A DNA stretch of 64,000 nucleotides from Sambucus nigra (GCA_949130495.1 OX422216.1:100385967-100449966), one strand, 5' to 3'. Numbered from the stretch's first letter, positions 1 through 11,964 are shown. Numbers and translations are program-made. The notes: a model not told the origin generated them from the letters alone.

Positions 1-356
1 AATTTGTTTCTTCTATGCCTCTATTTTGGCCTTTAATGCCTTTCAAACTTTGATGAATGCTTGACAAGATTTCACGCTCACTCCAAGTCCCAAAATATTT
101 TTAAGATTCTTAGAGGGAGAAGAAATATCCTCGACAACAAGATGCAAGAATTAAAAGCAAACATGAAGCATAGGGAAAAACTGTAATAGGAAATGGAATT
201 CATTCATTAATTACCAAATAGAGATAAGCAATAGCCATTACAGTGAAGAAAATAATAAAAGGAAAGAGTAGAAAACTTGAACAAAAGGAAAATGATCATA
301 ATATACATTGATTTACTCCTTCACCTGCTCGGTTGATTTAGGAGCCTTCCCATTAC
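1..356. other. Unassigned left edge
   Basis: AT-rich sequence with no convincing coding signal. It lies just downstream, on the minus strand, of the decayed accessory gene described next, so it may hold a worn terminal exon or 3' flank of that gene. I cannot support anything firmer. Confidence 0.3.
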
Positions 357-930
357 CTACAAATAGCTAAGCTTACGTGCCGGTGGCCCTAGTTTGGTCA
401 GAGATGCCTTTACTATGGTCGGATGTAGGACCACCAGCCATAATCTCCTCAATAACGGGGGGAGGACCTGGATTGTATCTCCTAAAGTGTTCGAAGTCAG
501 AAGGAACTTTCGCTGTGGTAAGTGCTTGGTACTTACCTTTCTTGAAGCTCGCATTTCGAGCATAGGCTATTTGAATTTTAGCATCGTCAGATGCTATGTC
601 CGATCCTTTCTCGTAGTTGGCATCCTTCATGGAAGGGACCTCATCTTTCAGTTATTTCACCTTCACGGCGAGCCCATCTCTCTCTACGAGTAATAGATTG
701 TTGGTCATCTTTATTACGGCTATTACCTCAACAGTGGACTTCTTCTTCAACTCATAGGCTGCCCATTCATCTTAAAACTTTTTTTTAACTTCAGTTAACT
801 CCAAAACCTTATTGGATTGGTCGGTATGACCATCCAAGAAAGTAGAGAAGTCCGTGAGGAACTGCAAAACAAAGTTGAGAAGATACCTGAGCACTCAAAA
901 CGCAAAACATCTTTAAAGAGAAATAAATGG
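357..930 (-). pseudogene. Coiled-coil exon remnant of a Tat-type antisense accessory gene
   Basis: The minus strand from about 720 to 373 reads as Lys/Glu-rich, coiled-coil-like protein with one stop (just upstream of the methionine at 630). It ends in a segment around NPGPPPVIEE. The same architecture, a helical region followed by PGPPPPIVEE, is seen in exon 3 of the better preserved accessory gene at 29543-30337, which is my basis for calling it homologous. Upstream on the minus strand are the amplified exon 1-2 units. The gene is decayed. The function of such accessory proteins is not known to me; the copy is almost certainly dead. Confidence 0.6.
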
Positions 931-1137
931 ATAAGAATATTTACCAGAGCCAGAGATTGGTCAGAATGAACAAAAAGCTTATCGATGTCAAGTTTCATTA
1001 ACCTTTCACGGTCAGTAGCAAAAACTACCCCTTTTATGAGGTTGGGGGTAATAGACAGGTTCACGACCACACTTTCGGTCGTAGATACTGGGGAAAGGGA
1101 GGAGATATTGGTTGGGTCCTCAATGGACTTTTTCTCC

Positions 1138-1195
1138 TTTTTCTTCTTCTTCTTCTTCTTCTTCTTCTTCTTCTTCTTCTTCTTCTTCTTCTTCT

Positions 1196-1227
<32 letters not shown>

Positions 1228-1276
1228 CTCTTCTTCCTCTTCCTCTTCTTCTTCTTCTTCGTCTTCTTCCTCGTCG

Positions 1277-1308
<32 letters not shown>

Positions 1309-1367
1309 TTCTTCTTCTTCTTCTTCTTCTTCTTCTTCTTCTTCTTCTTCTTCTTCTTCTTCTTCTT

Positions 1368-1396
<29 letters not shown>
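1138..1396 (+). repeat. Long (TTC)n microsatellite
   Basis: About 259 bp of nearly pure TTC (GAA on the minus strand). A more degenerate middle (1216-1285) has CTC and GTC interruptions. On the minus strand it would encode Glu, Lys or Arg runs according to frame. Pure pyrimidine/purine asymmetry is the known prerequisite for intramolecular triplex DNA. Confidence 0.97.

Positions 1397-1448
<52 letters not shown>
1396..1448 (+). repeat. (TTA)n microsatellite adjoining the TTC tract
   Basis: The TTC array changes directly into TTA/ATT repeats for about 50 bp with one GTA interruption, as expected from a point change spread by replication slippage. Confidence 0.95.
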
Positions 1449-2129
1449 TCACTTCTCCTCCTCTCTCCTCTTCTTATCTCATTCCTCCCTCTCAGCAACC
1501 CTTATTCTAGGGCCAACAGACCTAGAGGAGTCCTCATCAGACTTCGTCAGATCTTTGACCATGGTAGACAGAAACATTTGATCGTCATCATCATCACCTC
1601 CGAATAACAATATTCTCTTAGAAGGGGATATTTGATCTTCCTCCTCTTATTCGAGAGTAAATGAGTGACTATGGATTTAGATCAATCAACATCCTCGTAC
1701 GGATAAAATATCTTAGGGATGTCATCCATCGAGCGAGTAATGAAGGTGGAGGTGGTATTGGTGTACTCAAGAAGATAGGAAGCCGATCGAGGATGTTCAC
1801 CATCAGGCAGTCTCTTTTTTCCAAATCTTCAAGAGGTTAGAAACCTTTATTTGGTGGATCGAAGGTTCCTTGTTCTTATATCGAGCTGCACTCACACAAA
1901 TCAAATATTAATTAGAAAGAAGATCAAGTGGAAAGGAAAAAATGCAATCATTTACAGATAAGACTAATTAGCAACCTATATGAACTTTCCTAGAGTCCGG
2001 GACAAAAGGGCATCTACAATTCTTGCCCTCAGTAAGGGGAGGATGTTGCTAGTTTTTGGCAATGAAATCCTGATCCTAACAACCTTTATTGGAATCAGGA
2101 AGATTCACTACCAGGATCCTATTTGCCTT

Positions 2130-2498
2130 TTACGCCTTCAGATACAAAATACCATTAGTAGTGTGCAACCAAGAATAGCAGAACCTGATCTCATTGATTC
2201 CCATATTGGTCCCGTATATCTCAATAATTATCTGAACTATGTTCATTATCCTCCAAGTGTTGGGAGCACACAGAGCAAATATGACATCAAAATAATCAAA
2301 AAATTCAGTAAATGAGCGATTTCCGGGGGGGGGGGGGGGGGGTAAACCCCCTTGGACCACATCCAGGGTGTGTATACATTGCCCCTCATCCATGTCTCTA
2401 ACATCTCTGAGCAAGGGGGTAAAGTCAATTTCTACACAGTCCGGTATAGAGTATTTCTGCCTAAACTCCTCTATAGTTCTACCATCCATAGTATACAT
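2130..2498 (-). pseudogene. Unit 1 exon 1, putative gypsy-type transposon domain (PF04195-like)
   Basis: 122 codons from MYTMDGRTIEE to YLKA, minus strand. The core matches exon 1 of the accessory gene at 31171-31675: start followed by an EF-KYSIP helix, a glycine turn, FFDYFDV, then a WRIMN core and an ending YSW---ILYLK. This is the pattern of the plant retroelement-associated family catalogued as Putative gypsy type transposon (PF04195). A proline run encoded by the poly-G tract interrupts the domain. After YLKA a TAA stops the frame although homology continues (LVVNLPDSNKG), followed by a TAG where the related copy has Trp. Confidence 0.7.
2325..2342 (+). repeat. Poly-G run, unit 1
   Basis: Eighteen consecutive G. 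Equivalent runs occur at 3619-3637, 5009-5037 (G with one A) and 6369-6387. They lie inside exon 1 and would encode prolines on the minus strand; length changes shift the frame. Confidence 0.95.
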
Positions 2499-3425
2499 TT
2501 AGTATAAGAATATTTACTAGATCCTGAGCTTGCCCAGAATGAATAAATATCTTATCGATGCAAAGTTTCATTGACCTTTCCTGATCGGTAGCAAAAACTA
2601 CCCCTTTTATGAGGTGGGGGTAATAGACAGGTTCACGACCACACTTTCAGTCGTAGATATTAGGGAAAGGGATGAGACATTGGTTGGGGACTCAATGGAC
2701 TTCTTCTTATTCTTCTTCTTTTTCTATTTCTCATTTCCAATCTCCTCCTCTCTCCTCTTCTTATCTCATTCCTCCCTCTCAGCAGCCCTTGTTCTAGGGT
2801 CAACGGACCAAGAGGAGTCCTACTAAGACTTCTTCAGAGCTTTGACTATGTTAGACAGAAGCATTTGATCATCATCATCATCACCTCCAAACAATAGCAT
2901 TCTCATAGAGGGGGATATTTGATCTTCTCCCTCTTATTCACTGGTAAATGAGTCGAGGAGTATGGGTTTAGATCAATCAACATCCCCATACGGATCGAAA
3001 ATCTTAAGAATGTCATCAACCGAGCAAGTAACTAAGGTGGAGGTAGTATTGGTGTACTCAAGAAGATAGGCAGCCGATCGAGGATTCTCACCATCAGGCA
3101 GTCTCTCTTTAATCTTCCAAATCTTCAAGAGGTTATAAACCTTTATTTGGTGGATCGAAGGTTCCTTGTTCTAATCTCGAGCTGCACTCAAACAAATCAT
3201 ATATTAATTAGAAAGCAGATCAAGTAGAAAGAAAAAAATGCAAGACTTTACAAATAAGACTAATTAGCACCCTTAATGATCTTTCCTCGAGTCAGGGATA
3301 AAAGGGCATCTACGCTTATCTCCCTCAGTAAGGGGAGGATGTTGCTAGTTTTTGGCAATGAAATCCTGATCCCAATAACCTTTATTTGAATCAGGAAGAT
3401 TCACTACCAGGATCCTGTTTGCCTT

Positions 3426-3797
3426 TTACGCCTTCAGATACAAAATACCATTAGTAATGTGCAACCAAGAATAGCAGAACCTAATCTCATGGATTACCAC
3501 ATTGGTCCTGTATATCTCATTAATTATGTGAACTCCGTTCAATATCCTCCAACTATCGGGAGCACACAGAGCAAATATGACATCAAAATAATCAAAAACT
3601 TCAGTAAATGAGCGATTCGGGGGGGGGGGGGGGGGGGAGGTCAAACCCCCTTGGACCACATACAGGGTGTGTATCCAATGCCCCTCATCCATGTCTCTGA
3701 CATCTCTGAGCATGGGGGTAAAGTCGATTTCTACACAGTTCGGTATAGAGTATTTCTCCTTAAACTCCTCTATAGTTCTACCATCCATAGTATACAT
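3426..3797 (-). pseudogene. Unit 2 exon 1, PF04195-like
   Basis: 123 codons, same start (MYTMDGRTIEEF) and same end (YLKA then TAA) as unit 1, with scattered substitutions and a proline run one residue different because of the poly-G length. The unit lacks an expanded TTC tract (only an interrupted stretch at about 2699-2725), making it the shortest of the four. Decayed copy; no product expected. Confidence 0.68.
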
Positions 3798-3998
3798 TCA
3801 GGATAAGAATATTTTCCATCGCCAGAGCTTGGCCAGAATGAAAAAATTGCTTATCGATGTCAAGTTTCATTGACCTTTCACAGTCGATAGAAAAACAAAC
3901 CCCTTTTATGAGGTTGGGGGTAATAGACAGGTTCACGACCACACCTTCAACCGTAGATATTAGGTAAAAGGAGGAAACATTGGTTGGAGACTTAATGG

Positions 3999-4000
<2 letters not shown>

Positions 4001-4029
<29 letters not shown>

Positions 4030-4107
4030 CTTCTTCTTCTTCTTCTTCTTCTTCTTCTTCTTCTTCTTCTTCTTCTTCTTCTTCTTCTTCTTCTTCTTCT
4101 TCTTCTT
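4001..4107 (+). repeat. (TTC)n microsatellite, unit 3
   Basis: About 107 bp of essentially uninterrupted TTC, at the position equivalent to the tract in unit 1. The minus strand encodes a long glutamate run. Confidence 0.97.
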
Positions 4108-4815
4108 TTTTTCTATTTATCCTTTCCCTTCTCCTCCTCTCTCCTCTTCTTATCTCATTCCTCCCTCTCAGCAACCCTTGTTCTAGGGCCAGTAGACCTA
4201 GAGGAGTCCTCCTCAGACTTCTCTAGAGCTTTGACCATGTTAGGCAAAAGCATTTGATCAACATCGGCATCACCTCCAAACAACAGTATTATCTTAAAAG
4301 GGGATATTTGATCTTCCTCCTTTTATTCGGTAGTAAATAAGTCGAGGACTATGGGCTTAGATCAATCAACATCCTCGTACGGATAAAAAATCTTAGGGAT
4401 GTCATCCACCGAGCGAGTAACGAAGGTGGAGGTGGTATTGGTGTACTCAAGATGATAGGAAACTGATAGAGGTTGCTCACCATCAGACAATCTCTCTTTA
4501 ATCTTCTAAATGTTCAAGAGGTTAGAAACCTTTATTTGGTGGGTCAAAGGTTCCTTGTTCTTATCTCGAGATGCACTCAAATAAATCATATATTAATTAG
4601 AAACCAGATCAAGTAGCAAGAACAAAAATGCAAGAATTTACAGATAAGACTAATTAGCAGCCTATATGATCTTTCCTCGAGTCAGGGACAAAAGGGCCTC
4701 TACGGTTCTTGCGCTTAGTAAGGGTAGGATGTTGCTAGTTTTTGGCAATGAAATCATGATCCCAATAACTTTTATTCGAATCAGGAATATTCACAACCAG
4801 GATCCTGTTTGCCTT

Positions 4816-5180
4816 TTACGCCTTTAGATACAAAATACCATTAGTAGTGTGAAACCAAGAATAGCAGAACCTGATCTCATCGATTCCCATATTGGTCCCG
4901 TATATCTCATTAATTATGTGAACTCCGTTCATTATCCTCCAAGTGTCGGGAGCACACAGAGAAAATATGACATCAAAATAATCAAAAAATTCAGTAAATG
5001 AGCGATTTGGGGGGGGGGGGGGGGAGGGGGGGGGGGAGGCCAAACCCCATTGGACCACATCCAGGGTGTGTATACAATGCCCCTAATCCATATCTCTGAG
5101 CATGGGGGTAAAGCCGATTTCTACACAATCCGGTATAGAGTATTTCTCTTTAAACTCCTCTATAAATCTACCATCCATTG
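4816..5180 (-). pseudogene. Unit 3 exon 1, PF04195-like, frameshifted
   Basis: The downstream 80 codons (5058-4816) are open and match the other units from the proline run to YLKA-TAA. The upstream part is broken: an extra base follows the start codon (ACCAATGG for ACTATGG near 5176), and a short segment coding around RDVRDM is missing near 5095. The poly-G run is compound (G, A, G) and longest here (5009-5037). Confidence 0.62.
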
Positions 5181-5390
5181 GTATACATTCAGGAGAAGAA
5201 TAATTACCAGATCCAAAGCTTGGCCAGAATGAACAAATATCTTATTGATGTCAAGTTTCATTGACCTTTCACGATCGGCAGCAAAAACTACCCCTTTTAT
5301 GAGGCTGGGGTAACAGACAGGTTCAGGACCACACTTTCAGTCGTAGATATTAGGGAAAGGGAGGGGACATTGGTTGGGGACTCAATGGCC

Positions 5391-5478
5391 TTCTTCTTCT
5401 TCTTCTTCTTCTTCTTCTTCTTCTTCTTCTTCTTCTTCTTCTTCTTCTTCTTCTTCTTCTTCTTCTTCTTCTTCTTCT
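5391..5478 (+). repeat. (TTC)n microsatellite, unit 4
   Basis: About 88 bp of uninterrupted TTC, equivalent in position to the tracts of units 1 and 3. Confidence 0.97.
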
Positions 5479-6167
5479 CCTTTCCCCTATCCTCCTCTCT
5501 CCTCTTCTTATCTCATTTCTCCCTCCCAACAGCCCTTGTTCTAGGGCCAGCAGACCTAGAGGAGTCCTCCTCAGACTTCTTCAGAGCTTTTGTCTATGTT
5601 AGACATAAGCATTTGATCATCATCATCATCACCTCCAAACAACAATATTCTCTTAGAAGGGGCTATTTGATCTTCCTCCTCTTATTCGGTGGTATATGAG
5701 TCGAGGACTATGGGTTTAGATCAATCAACATCCTCATACGGATCGAAAATCTTAGGAATGTCATCCACCGAGCGAGTAACGAATGTGGAGGTTGTATTGG
5801 TGTACTCAAGAAGATAGGCGGTCGGTCGAGGATGCTCACCATCAGGCAGTCTCTCTTTAATCTTCTAAATGTTCAAGAGGTTAGAAACCTTTATTTATTG
5901 GGTCGAAGGTTCCTTGTTCTTATATCGAGCTGCACTCAAACAAATCATATATTAATTAGAAACCAGATCAAGTAGCAAGAACAAAAACGCAAGAATTTAA
6001 AGATAAGACTAATTAGCAGCCTATATAATCTTTCCTCGAGTCAGGGACAAAAGGGCATCTACGGTTCTTGCCCTCAGTAAGGGCAGGATGTTGCTAGTTT
6101 TTGGCAATGAAATCCTGATCCCAATAACCTTTATTGGAATCAGGAATATTCACTACCAGGATCCTGT

Positions 6168-6547
6168 TTGCCTTTCACATCTTCAGATACAAAATATCAT
6201 TACTAGTGTGCAACCAAGAATAGCAGATCCTAATCTCATGGATTCCCATATTGGTCCCGTATATCTCATTAATTATATGAATTCCGTTCATTATCCTCCA
6301 AGTGTCAGAGCACACAAAGCAAATATGACATCAAAATAATCAAAAAATTCAATAAATGAGCGATTCGCGGGGGGGGGGGGGGGGGGGAGGTCAAATGCCC
6401 TTGGACCACATCCAGGGTGTATATATAGTGCCCCTCATCCATGTGTTTGACATCTCTGGGCATGGGGATAAAGTCGATTTCTACACAGTCCGATATAGAG
6501 TATTTCTCACTAAATTCCTCTATAGTTCTACCATCCATAGTATACAT
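6168..6547 (-). pseudogene. Unit 4 exon 1, PF04195-like
   Basis: Begins MYTMDGRTIEEF, matches units 1-3, and shifts frame at the poly-G run (6369-6387), after which the FFDYFDV-like part continues in another frame. It ends with TGA after YLK-M where the other units have TAA. As the unit nearest the presumed gene start, it may represent the original copy, but this is inference. Confidence 0.62.
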
Positions 6548-6552
6548 TCAGG

Positions 6553-6940
6553 ATCAAAATTCAAAAAAGACAGGAACGAAGGACTTAAATGAATTAATCA
6601 GAGGATAAAGCTCCGAAAAAGTGAGAAACTAGCAGGGGAGCTCTAAGAAAACTTTGCAAAGAAGAAGGAGTAGAATACAGAAGTAACGGTTGCTTACAGC
6701 TGAGCTTCGTTTGAACTTTGTGTTAAATTGATGAGGAACGACTCCCCAAGAGGATTTTGGCTCTTCATATTTATGGTCAGATGAACACCTCCTTGCCGTT
6801 TTAATATCGTCAAAAATTTTCCATCCACGTCACTTACAATTCTACCCGAACGAGCGTACCCTATACATTTCTCAAATACTACAAAAGTACCGTGCTGGTT
6901 TGTGAAGAAGTTCCAATCCATAGGCCTTAAACTCACTTAA
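6553..6940 (-). other. Presumed upstream flank of the accessory pseudogene
   Basis: An 80-codon minus-strand open frame (6936-6694) is present, but I recognise no domain in it. It lies directly upstream of unit 4, so it may be 5' untranslated sequence or an unrelated fragment. Confidence 0.3.
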
Positions 6941-7824
6941 AATTCTACTGGTCTACAATCCTAACCCAAAGATATTACGAGCAATTGTGAGGGCTTATTT
7001 ATTCAAGACCAATATTTCAGTCGGCCAGCCCAGTATGCGGAATGGACTGCCTGACCCAAGACAAAATATATATTTTGGATCTGTGTATTTGACATGTGCT
7101 TAAAGGCATGGAGATAGACTCAAATCGGTTACCAATAATCTCGGAGGAGATATTCAGGGACACCTACATGTTATCTACAAGTTGATGGAGTTACTTGTAC
7201 AATTCAAGAACATATATTTGCAACTATAAAATATAAACCCTGACCTGGGGCAAAGGGATGTAACTTTGATTATTTCAGAGACAATAATAATAATACATTA
7301 GCCACTCTATGGACATAAGAAAGTTGTCGAATAACGCATCTCTGATGTTGTGTGTGTGATAATTTATTCTTTCATCTTAATATTTCTTTCTAGATCTCTT
7401 ATGCTTATAATATTGGCACTCACAAATAAGTTCGGTAATAAGGGTTGAGACTATCCAGGATTCTAAAATATGAATATTAATTAATTAACGGATGATAATC
7501 GTTATGCCTAAAATATTATTGGTTGCCTATGAGTTCGATAATGGGTTATATTCCTTAAGAATGAATATTTGACCATTACTTGAGAATACACTATATGGTT
7601 GACTAACTTAAGTCTGTACTATATAGGAGTTCCAACTAGTTTGGATATTAGGACAGAATATGAGTAGATTTCATGAGCATCCCCTCTAAGGTATCTATAA
7701 GATTCATCTTCAAACATTAACCAGACCAATGCATATACCGAAAGGGAAGTAATCTTATCACTTAAACACACTATAGGACACAATTCATGCATATAGGTGT
7801 TAATGTGTGTGCATAAATGTTTAC
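6941..7824 (+). repeat. Possible LTR of the first Tat-type element
   Basis: AT-rich sequence with a TATAAAAT box at 7225-7232. In the related element at 27-32.7 kb, a plus-oriented 3' LTR lies just right of the minus-strand accessory gene, so an LTR is expected here. I could not define TG...CA ends or a polypurine tract, so this is a positional inference. Confidence 0.3.
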
Positions 7825-9450
7825 TGATTAGGCATAAATTCTTCCGAATTTATCCCCTTAATTTAGAGACTTTTAGCACCTCGAACGATGTAAATTGTGT
7901 TAATTTATCTCATATATGTGCTACTGACAATTCCTACATAGTGCCTCGTGTTTTGTGTATTTTTCGTGCTTTTTACAGGTATTCTATACAAGTGAAGAGA
8001 AGAAGAATTTCAGACGAAGAAATCAGGAATGGAATGAAAGTCATAGGGCAAAATAGAAACTTTACATCTGGAGTTCGGACGAGGGACCAACATGAAAATT
8101 GAGGACCTCGCATCGACAAGCATGTAGGAAGAAACGGCGTCCCAATCCGAGTCCCGGATAAGAAGTTATGGAACTTTAAAGATGAGAGAAAATCAAGAGA
8201 AACGAACAAAAAAAGAGTTCAACAATCGGACCGGACTGGTCAGTGCCAAAAGCAAATCGATCCGGGAGGAAGGAAGTCTCTGCATAAAATTCACCATCGA
8301 ACTGATCCGGATATAGCTGAAAATGACCGGTCTGATGCCTTGAGGATCTCTTCATAAAATTAGAGACCGAACCGATCCGTTATAAATGGAAAACAAACCG
8401 ATCCGGATGATCCAAACCGAACCGAAGACCTCCGCTGGACCGATTCAGATGAGATTTTTTTTGAATTTTCTTTTCCAAATTAAGAGTTTATCTTTCTCAA
8501 ACTCTTGTAATTTTTGTAGGGTATTTAATTTAAGTTAATGCTATGCATTAAGGGGTTCGATTATTGATTTTAAAAGGGCTCTTGCATTCAATAACCCTAG
8601 GTTTTTAAGTTTTACTACATTAATTCAAATTCAATCTTTAGTTCCCGATTTCTTCATTACAAGTATTACTTAATTTCTGCTTTTAATTTCTTTCACATTT
8701 TATCTTGATTAGTCATTAAATTTTAAGTTGCAAGTCCTATTTCCAAATTTCTTCCGAAATTTTCAAGTAGTTATGAATTCATGCACAGTAGGTTTTGTGT
8801 TCACACTTAGTTTAATTATGTTCGGCTAAATTTCCAAGGGTTGGGATGCATGAACCTGACCCGATGTAATTTATCTATGTAGAAAATTGGGTTTGAATTG
8901 AAATTTGAATGAATCGTGTTATGTAGTACACACAACCATCGTAGACCTTTAACCTCGTTTGCCCTAGGTAACCGAGGTGTTTAAGGATGCGATGCGCGTG
9001 TTAGCTATTCGACACCGCTTTATTCTTACCTTTGAGTACGTATGATGCGGGCTAGTACCCTCATATACCGGGTTCAATTAAGTCTCTAATTAAAAAACTA
9101 GCATTCTACCTGGTAAATGTAGTAGGGTTTGGGGGATTGTATCATAACCTATCTTTCCCTTATTCATATTTACTTCACTACAATAGTTTATTTCTGTGCA
9201 CTTAGTTAGTTAGTAGTTTCAATTTCCTTCACATTTAGTTCGTAGTCATTCAGTTCACAATTAATCATGTTTTTAGTTTCTTTTCTTGAATCAATTTAGG
9301 GTTAGTCTTCTATTCCTTCGTCATCACGAATTTTTGTCCTAGTTCCCTGTGGAGACGATCCCGACTTATCGGATTATTACTTGAGCGATAGGCTTGCACT
9401 TGAGCCTATATAAGCATGCACTTTAAGACACATTTGTGGTCGTGTTAAGT
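7825..9450 (+). repeat. Athila 5' LTR
   Basis: Starts TGATTAGGCATAAATTCTTC. The same opening recurs at 57325, and with two changes at 55359, giving the left boundary. The right boundary is set by the PBS immediately after it. Middle part (8220-8450) has repeated ACCGGTC/GGATCCGG-like palindromes. The last 300 bp contain the CTAGTTCCCTG segment shared with the copy ending near 58484. Confidence 0.82.
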
Positions 9451-9453
9451 TTT

Positions 9454-9473
9454 TGGCACCGCTGTCGGGAATC
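9454..9473 (+). other. Primer binding site, tRNA-Asp type
   Basis: TGGCACCGCTGTCGGGAATC matches the expected complement of the plant tRNA-Asp 3' end (TGGCGCCGTTGCCGGGGATC, from general knowledge) at 16 of 20 positions. This would prime minus-strand DNA synthesis. Confidence 0.75.
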
Positions 9474-9617
9474 TAGGTAGACTTTAGGTTAGCAGATTCA
9501 ATACCAAATTTGATTCCAAAATTTATAAAGCCAAAAAAAAAGAAAAAAATTCAAAAATCCATAAAAATTCAGAAAAATAAAAAGCCAAAAATAAATCATT
9601 TCTGAAAATCCCTTTCA

Positions 9618-11567
9618 TGAAAAATCCAGAACAAACTCCTTAAAATACTCCAATAAGAATCCACGAAAATCCCATCGTTGAGTACAATTCCAATAGTCCC
9701 CATACCCCTCGCGTTTCACAATTCTGGGTTCCACCTCCTACACCTCCAAATTCCATCACAAGTCACATTTATAGAACACTGAGTGAGGATTCTGAGTCAA
9801 TTACAGAGAGAGCAACATCAGATATCGATAGTTTCGGTACTGGTGAGGAAAACCACCGTATCATCCCATGAAGGAACTCTTATTTCCTGAGCGAACTGTC
9901 ACGCCTGGATGCATTCCACTTTCGTACAATGCATGAAATTTCCACTTTCGTAATGGGATGATATAAATTCTTCCAACATTTCACGACATGGATTTGGAGA
10001 AACCATATCTCTATATCCGAGAGTTCGAAGAGGCGTGCGAAACCTTTAGTGATCAAGCTTGCACGCAAGATGTCGTTCGCCTAAAGATTTTTCCTTTTTT
10101 CTTAAAGGATAAGGCTAACACATGGCTTTGGACTTTACCATCGAACTCAATCATATCATGGAAGGATATGCAATCCAAGTTTCTTTCGAAGTTCTTTACA
10201 CAACATAAAACCAACTCTATCAAGGCTCAAATTCAAGATTTTCGACAACAAGATCATGAGTCATTTGACAAGTGTTGGGAACGATTCCAAGAGTTGGTTA
10301 AATGCTTTCCCCCATTATGGATTCGAAAAACATCACCTTATCTCTTTCTTCCATCACCGGCTTAATATAACACCGAAACAACTTGTTCAAACAATGTGTG
10401 AAAGACCGTTTTGGGAATTATATGCGAGTGACGGTGAGTCTCATCTTAAGTATGTCGCCGAGACTACTCAAGCATTGGACACATCCGATCCTAATGCCCA
10501 AAACTGACCTCGATAAGTGTCCACTACTCCTGCTGCATCAGGTTTATACTAATTGAATCATGATACCTTTGTAGATCGTCAACTTGATAAATCTGAGAAA
10601 AGTATTAGAGACCCACTCGAGATACGACTGAGAGAAGCTATCGGATCCACCCGCGTTGTGAAAAAAAAGGTATGCTCCATTTGTGAGGCGGTTCATTCAA
10701 CAAAGGAATATCCAACGATACCCTCTTACAAAGCCATGCTTAACGATCAAGTAGAAGCAATAGGAGGATTGAAGGGAAATTTTAACAACCCTCATGGGAA
10801 TGCGTATAACCCTTCGTGGAGAAACCATCCCAATTTTAGCTACGGGTAACAACACGATGCGTTGAATCCATATTCACATGTTGCCCTACTTCCACCCCAT
10901 CCTCAATTTCAACAAGTGCCACCTATGCTGCCACACATGCAAGCTCCACCTCCAGGCCCATACATTACCCCACCGCGAATGACTCTTGATGACAACTTAA
11001 CCCAATTCATTTAATCTCAAAACGCAACCAATGCCAAGATTAAACGTATGTTCACTGAGATGCATACAAGCATATCTAAGTTGCAATATTCATTAAGTGT
11101 CCAAGAGAAGGGCAACTTTCCGGTTCAAGGCCAAATACCTCCTCAAGGTCAAGCCAATGTTAGCTCTACATCTTTCGATCAACAAGAGCAATGCCAAGCT
11201 ACCACCACTCTACGTAGTGGGCGAGTCATTAATTTATCACCTCCCCCACACGAGAAGCCAAAAGATAAGGAGGTTTTGCCCGGTACGAAAAAGGCCGAAG
11301 ATGCCCCTTAAATGAGAGTGACAAGGAAGAAGTTAGTGATCCCGAGGTTATTATGAAACCGACCACCGATGCTCCATTCCCTCAACGGTTGGCCCCACCT
11401 CAAAAGGGAGCCTCCCGTGCAGATGTGTTAGATGTTCTTCAGCAAGTGAAGCTGAATTTGCCATTCCTAGATGTCATCCAGCAAATTCCCTCCTATGACA
11501 AGGTCATTAAAGATCTTTTGACTATGAAAAGACTACTAAAGTTGAAGAAGAATGTCTTCCTAGCACA
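9618..11567 (+). pseudogene. Athila gag, decayed
   Basis: Starts with an ATG at 9618 with an early stop (P-stop-NTP). The gag core is open at 9988-10365 (LKDKANTWLWTLPS, then FDKCWERFQELVKC), shifts frame near 10340, and continues to 10507. A degenerate zinc-finger-like CSICEAVHSTKEY (last Cys lost) at about 10673 is followed by NPSWRNHPNFSYG then a stop at 10848. Later segments include TTLRSGRVI (11208) and PFPQRLAPP (11380). The frame FLA at 11556-11564 is exactly continued by QNVSSII after the CACTA element. Gag would form the virus-like particle; this copy has too many breaks to work. Confidence 0.85.
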
Positions 11568-11582
11568 CACTACACCAAAATA
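11568..11582 (+). repeat. CACTA terminal inverted repeat, left
   Basis: CACTACACCAAAATA, identical to the reverse complement of 36142-36156. Preceded by target duplication ACA at 11565-11567. Confidence 0.95.
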
Positions 11583-11584
11583 GG

Positions 11585-11900
11585 AGATTTGTGAGTGCTC
11601 TTAGCAGTCATAAATGATCCTTATAACTGCTATAGGGGTCATAAATTATAACTCCTAACAGCAGTCATAAATTTTTATAACCCCTATAGGGGTTATGACT
11701 GATGACCCCAATTTGCAACTACTATCAGCAGTTATGAATATAATATTTGTAACTATTATTGGCAGTTACGAATCTAATATTTACAACTGCTATCAACATT
11801 TACGAATCTTATATTTGTAATTCCTATTAGCGGTTACAAAATTGACAGTAGTGACAAATTTGTGACTGCTATTAGTAGTTATAAAAATTAAATTTGTTTA
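11585..11900 (+). repeat. Left subterminal repeat array of the CACTA element
   Basis: Many degenerate copies of an imperfect palindrome of the type TTGTGACTGCTATTAGCAGT, in both orientations. In EnSpm elements such subterminal motifs are binding sites for the TNPA protein; that role is inferred here. Confidence 0.85.
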
Positions 11901-11962
11901 ATGTAACAAGAGCTATTACAAATATCTTTATATTTTCACAAAATGATGAAATGATGAGAGTA

Positions 11963-11964
<2 letters not shown>

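Larger units (their letters stand above)
935..6552 (-). repeat. Four tandem copies of a 1.3-1.57 kb exon-bearing unit
   Basis: Direct repeats start near 935, 2508, 3808 and 5198; each unit opens with a GAATA-TT-CCAGA-like segment and ends after the start codon of exon 1. Lengths are about 1573, 1300, 1390 and 1355 bp. Each unit contains, in the same order, a VVNLSITPNLIKG-like exon segment, a TTC tract, an AT-rich intron-like stretch, the exon coding TWRI-NG-like protein, and a poly-G run. Length differences come mostly from the TTC tract. Three units share the same in-frame TAA after the YLKA segment (unit 4 has TGA), and the units I read share a TAG further on, so the unit was already broken before it was amplified. 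Confidence 0.88.

Noticed and set aside
985..1581. 198-codon plus-strand frame rich in Phe
   Set aside because: It is only the translation of the TTC tract; the opposite-strand Arg/Ile frame (1061-1498) and the Ser frame are the same artefact.
8227..8460. Possible hAT or MITE ends within the Athila LTR (GGACCGGACTGGTC)
   Set aside because: No terminal inverted repeats or target duplication; the patch is inside the LTR and shared in kind with other Athila LTRs.
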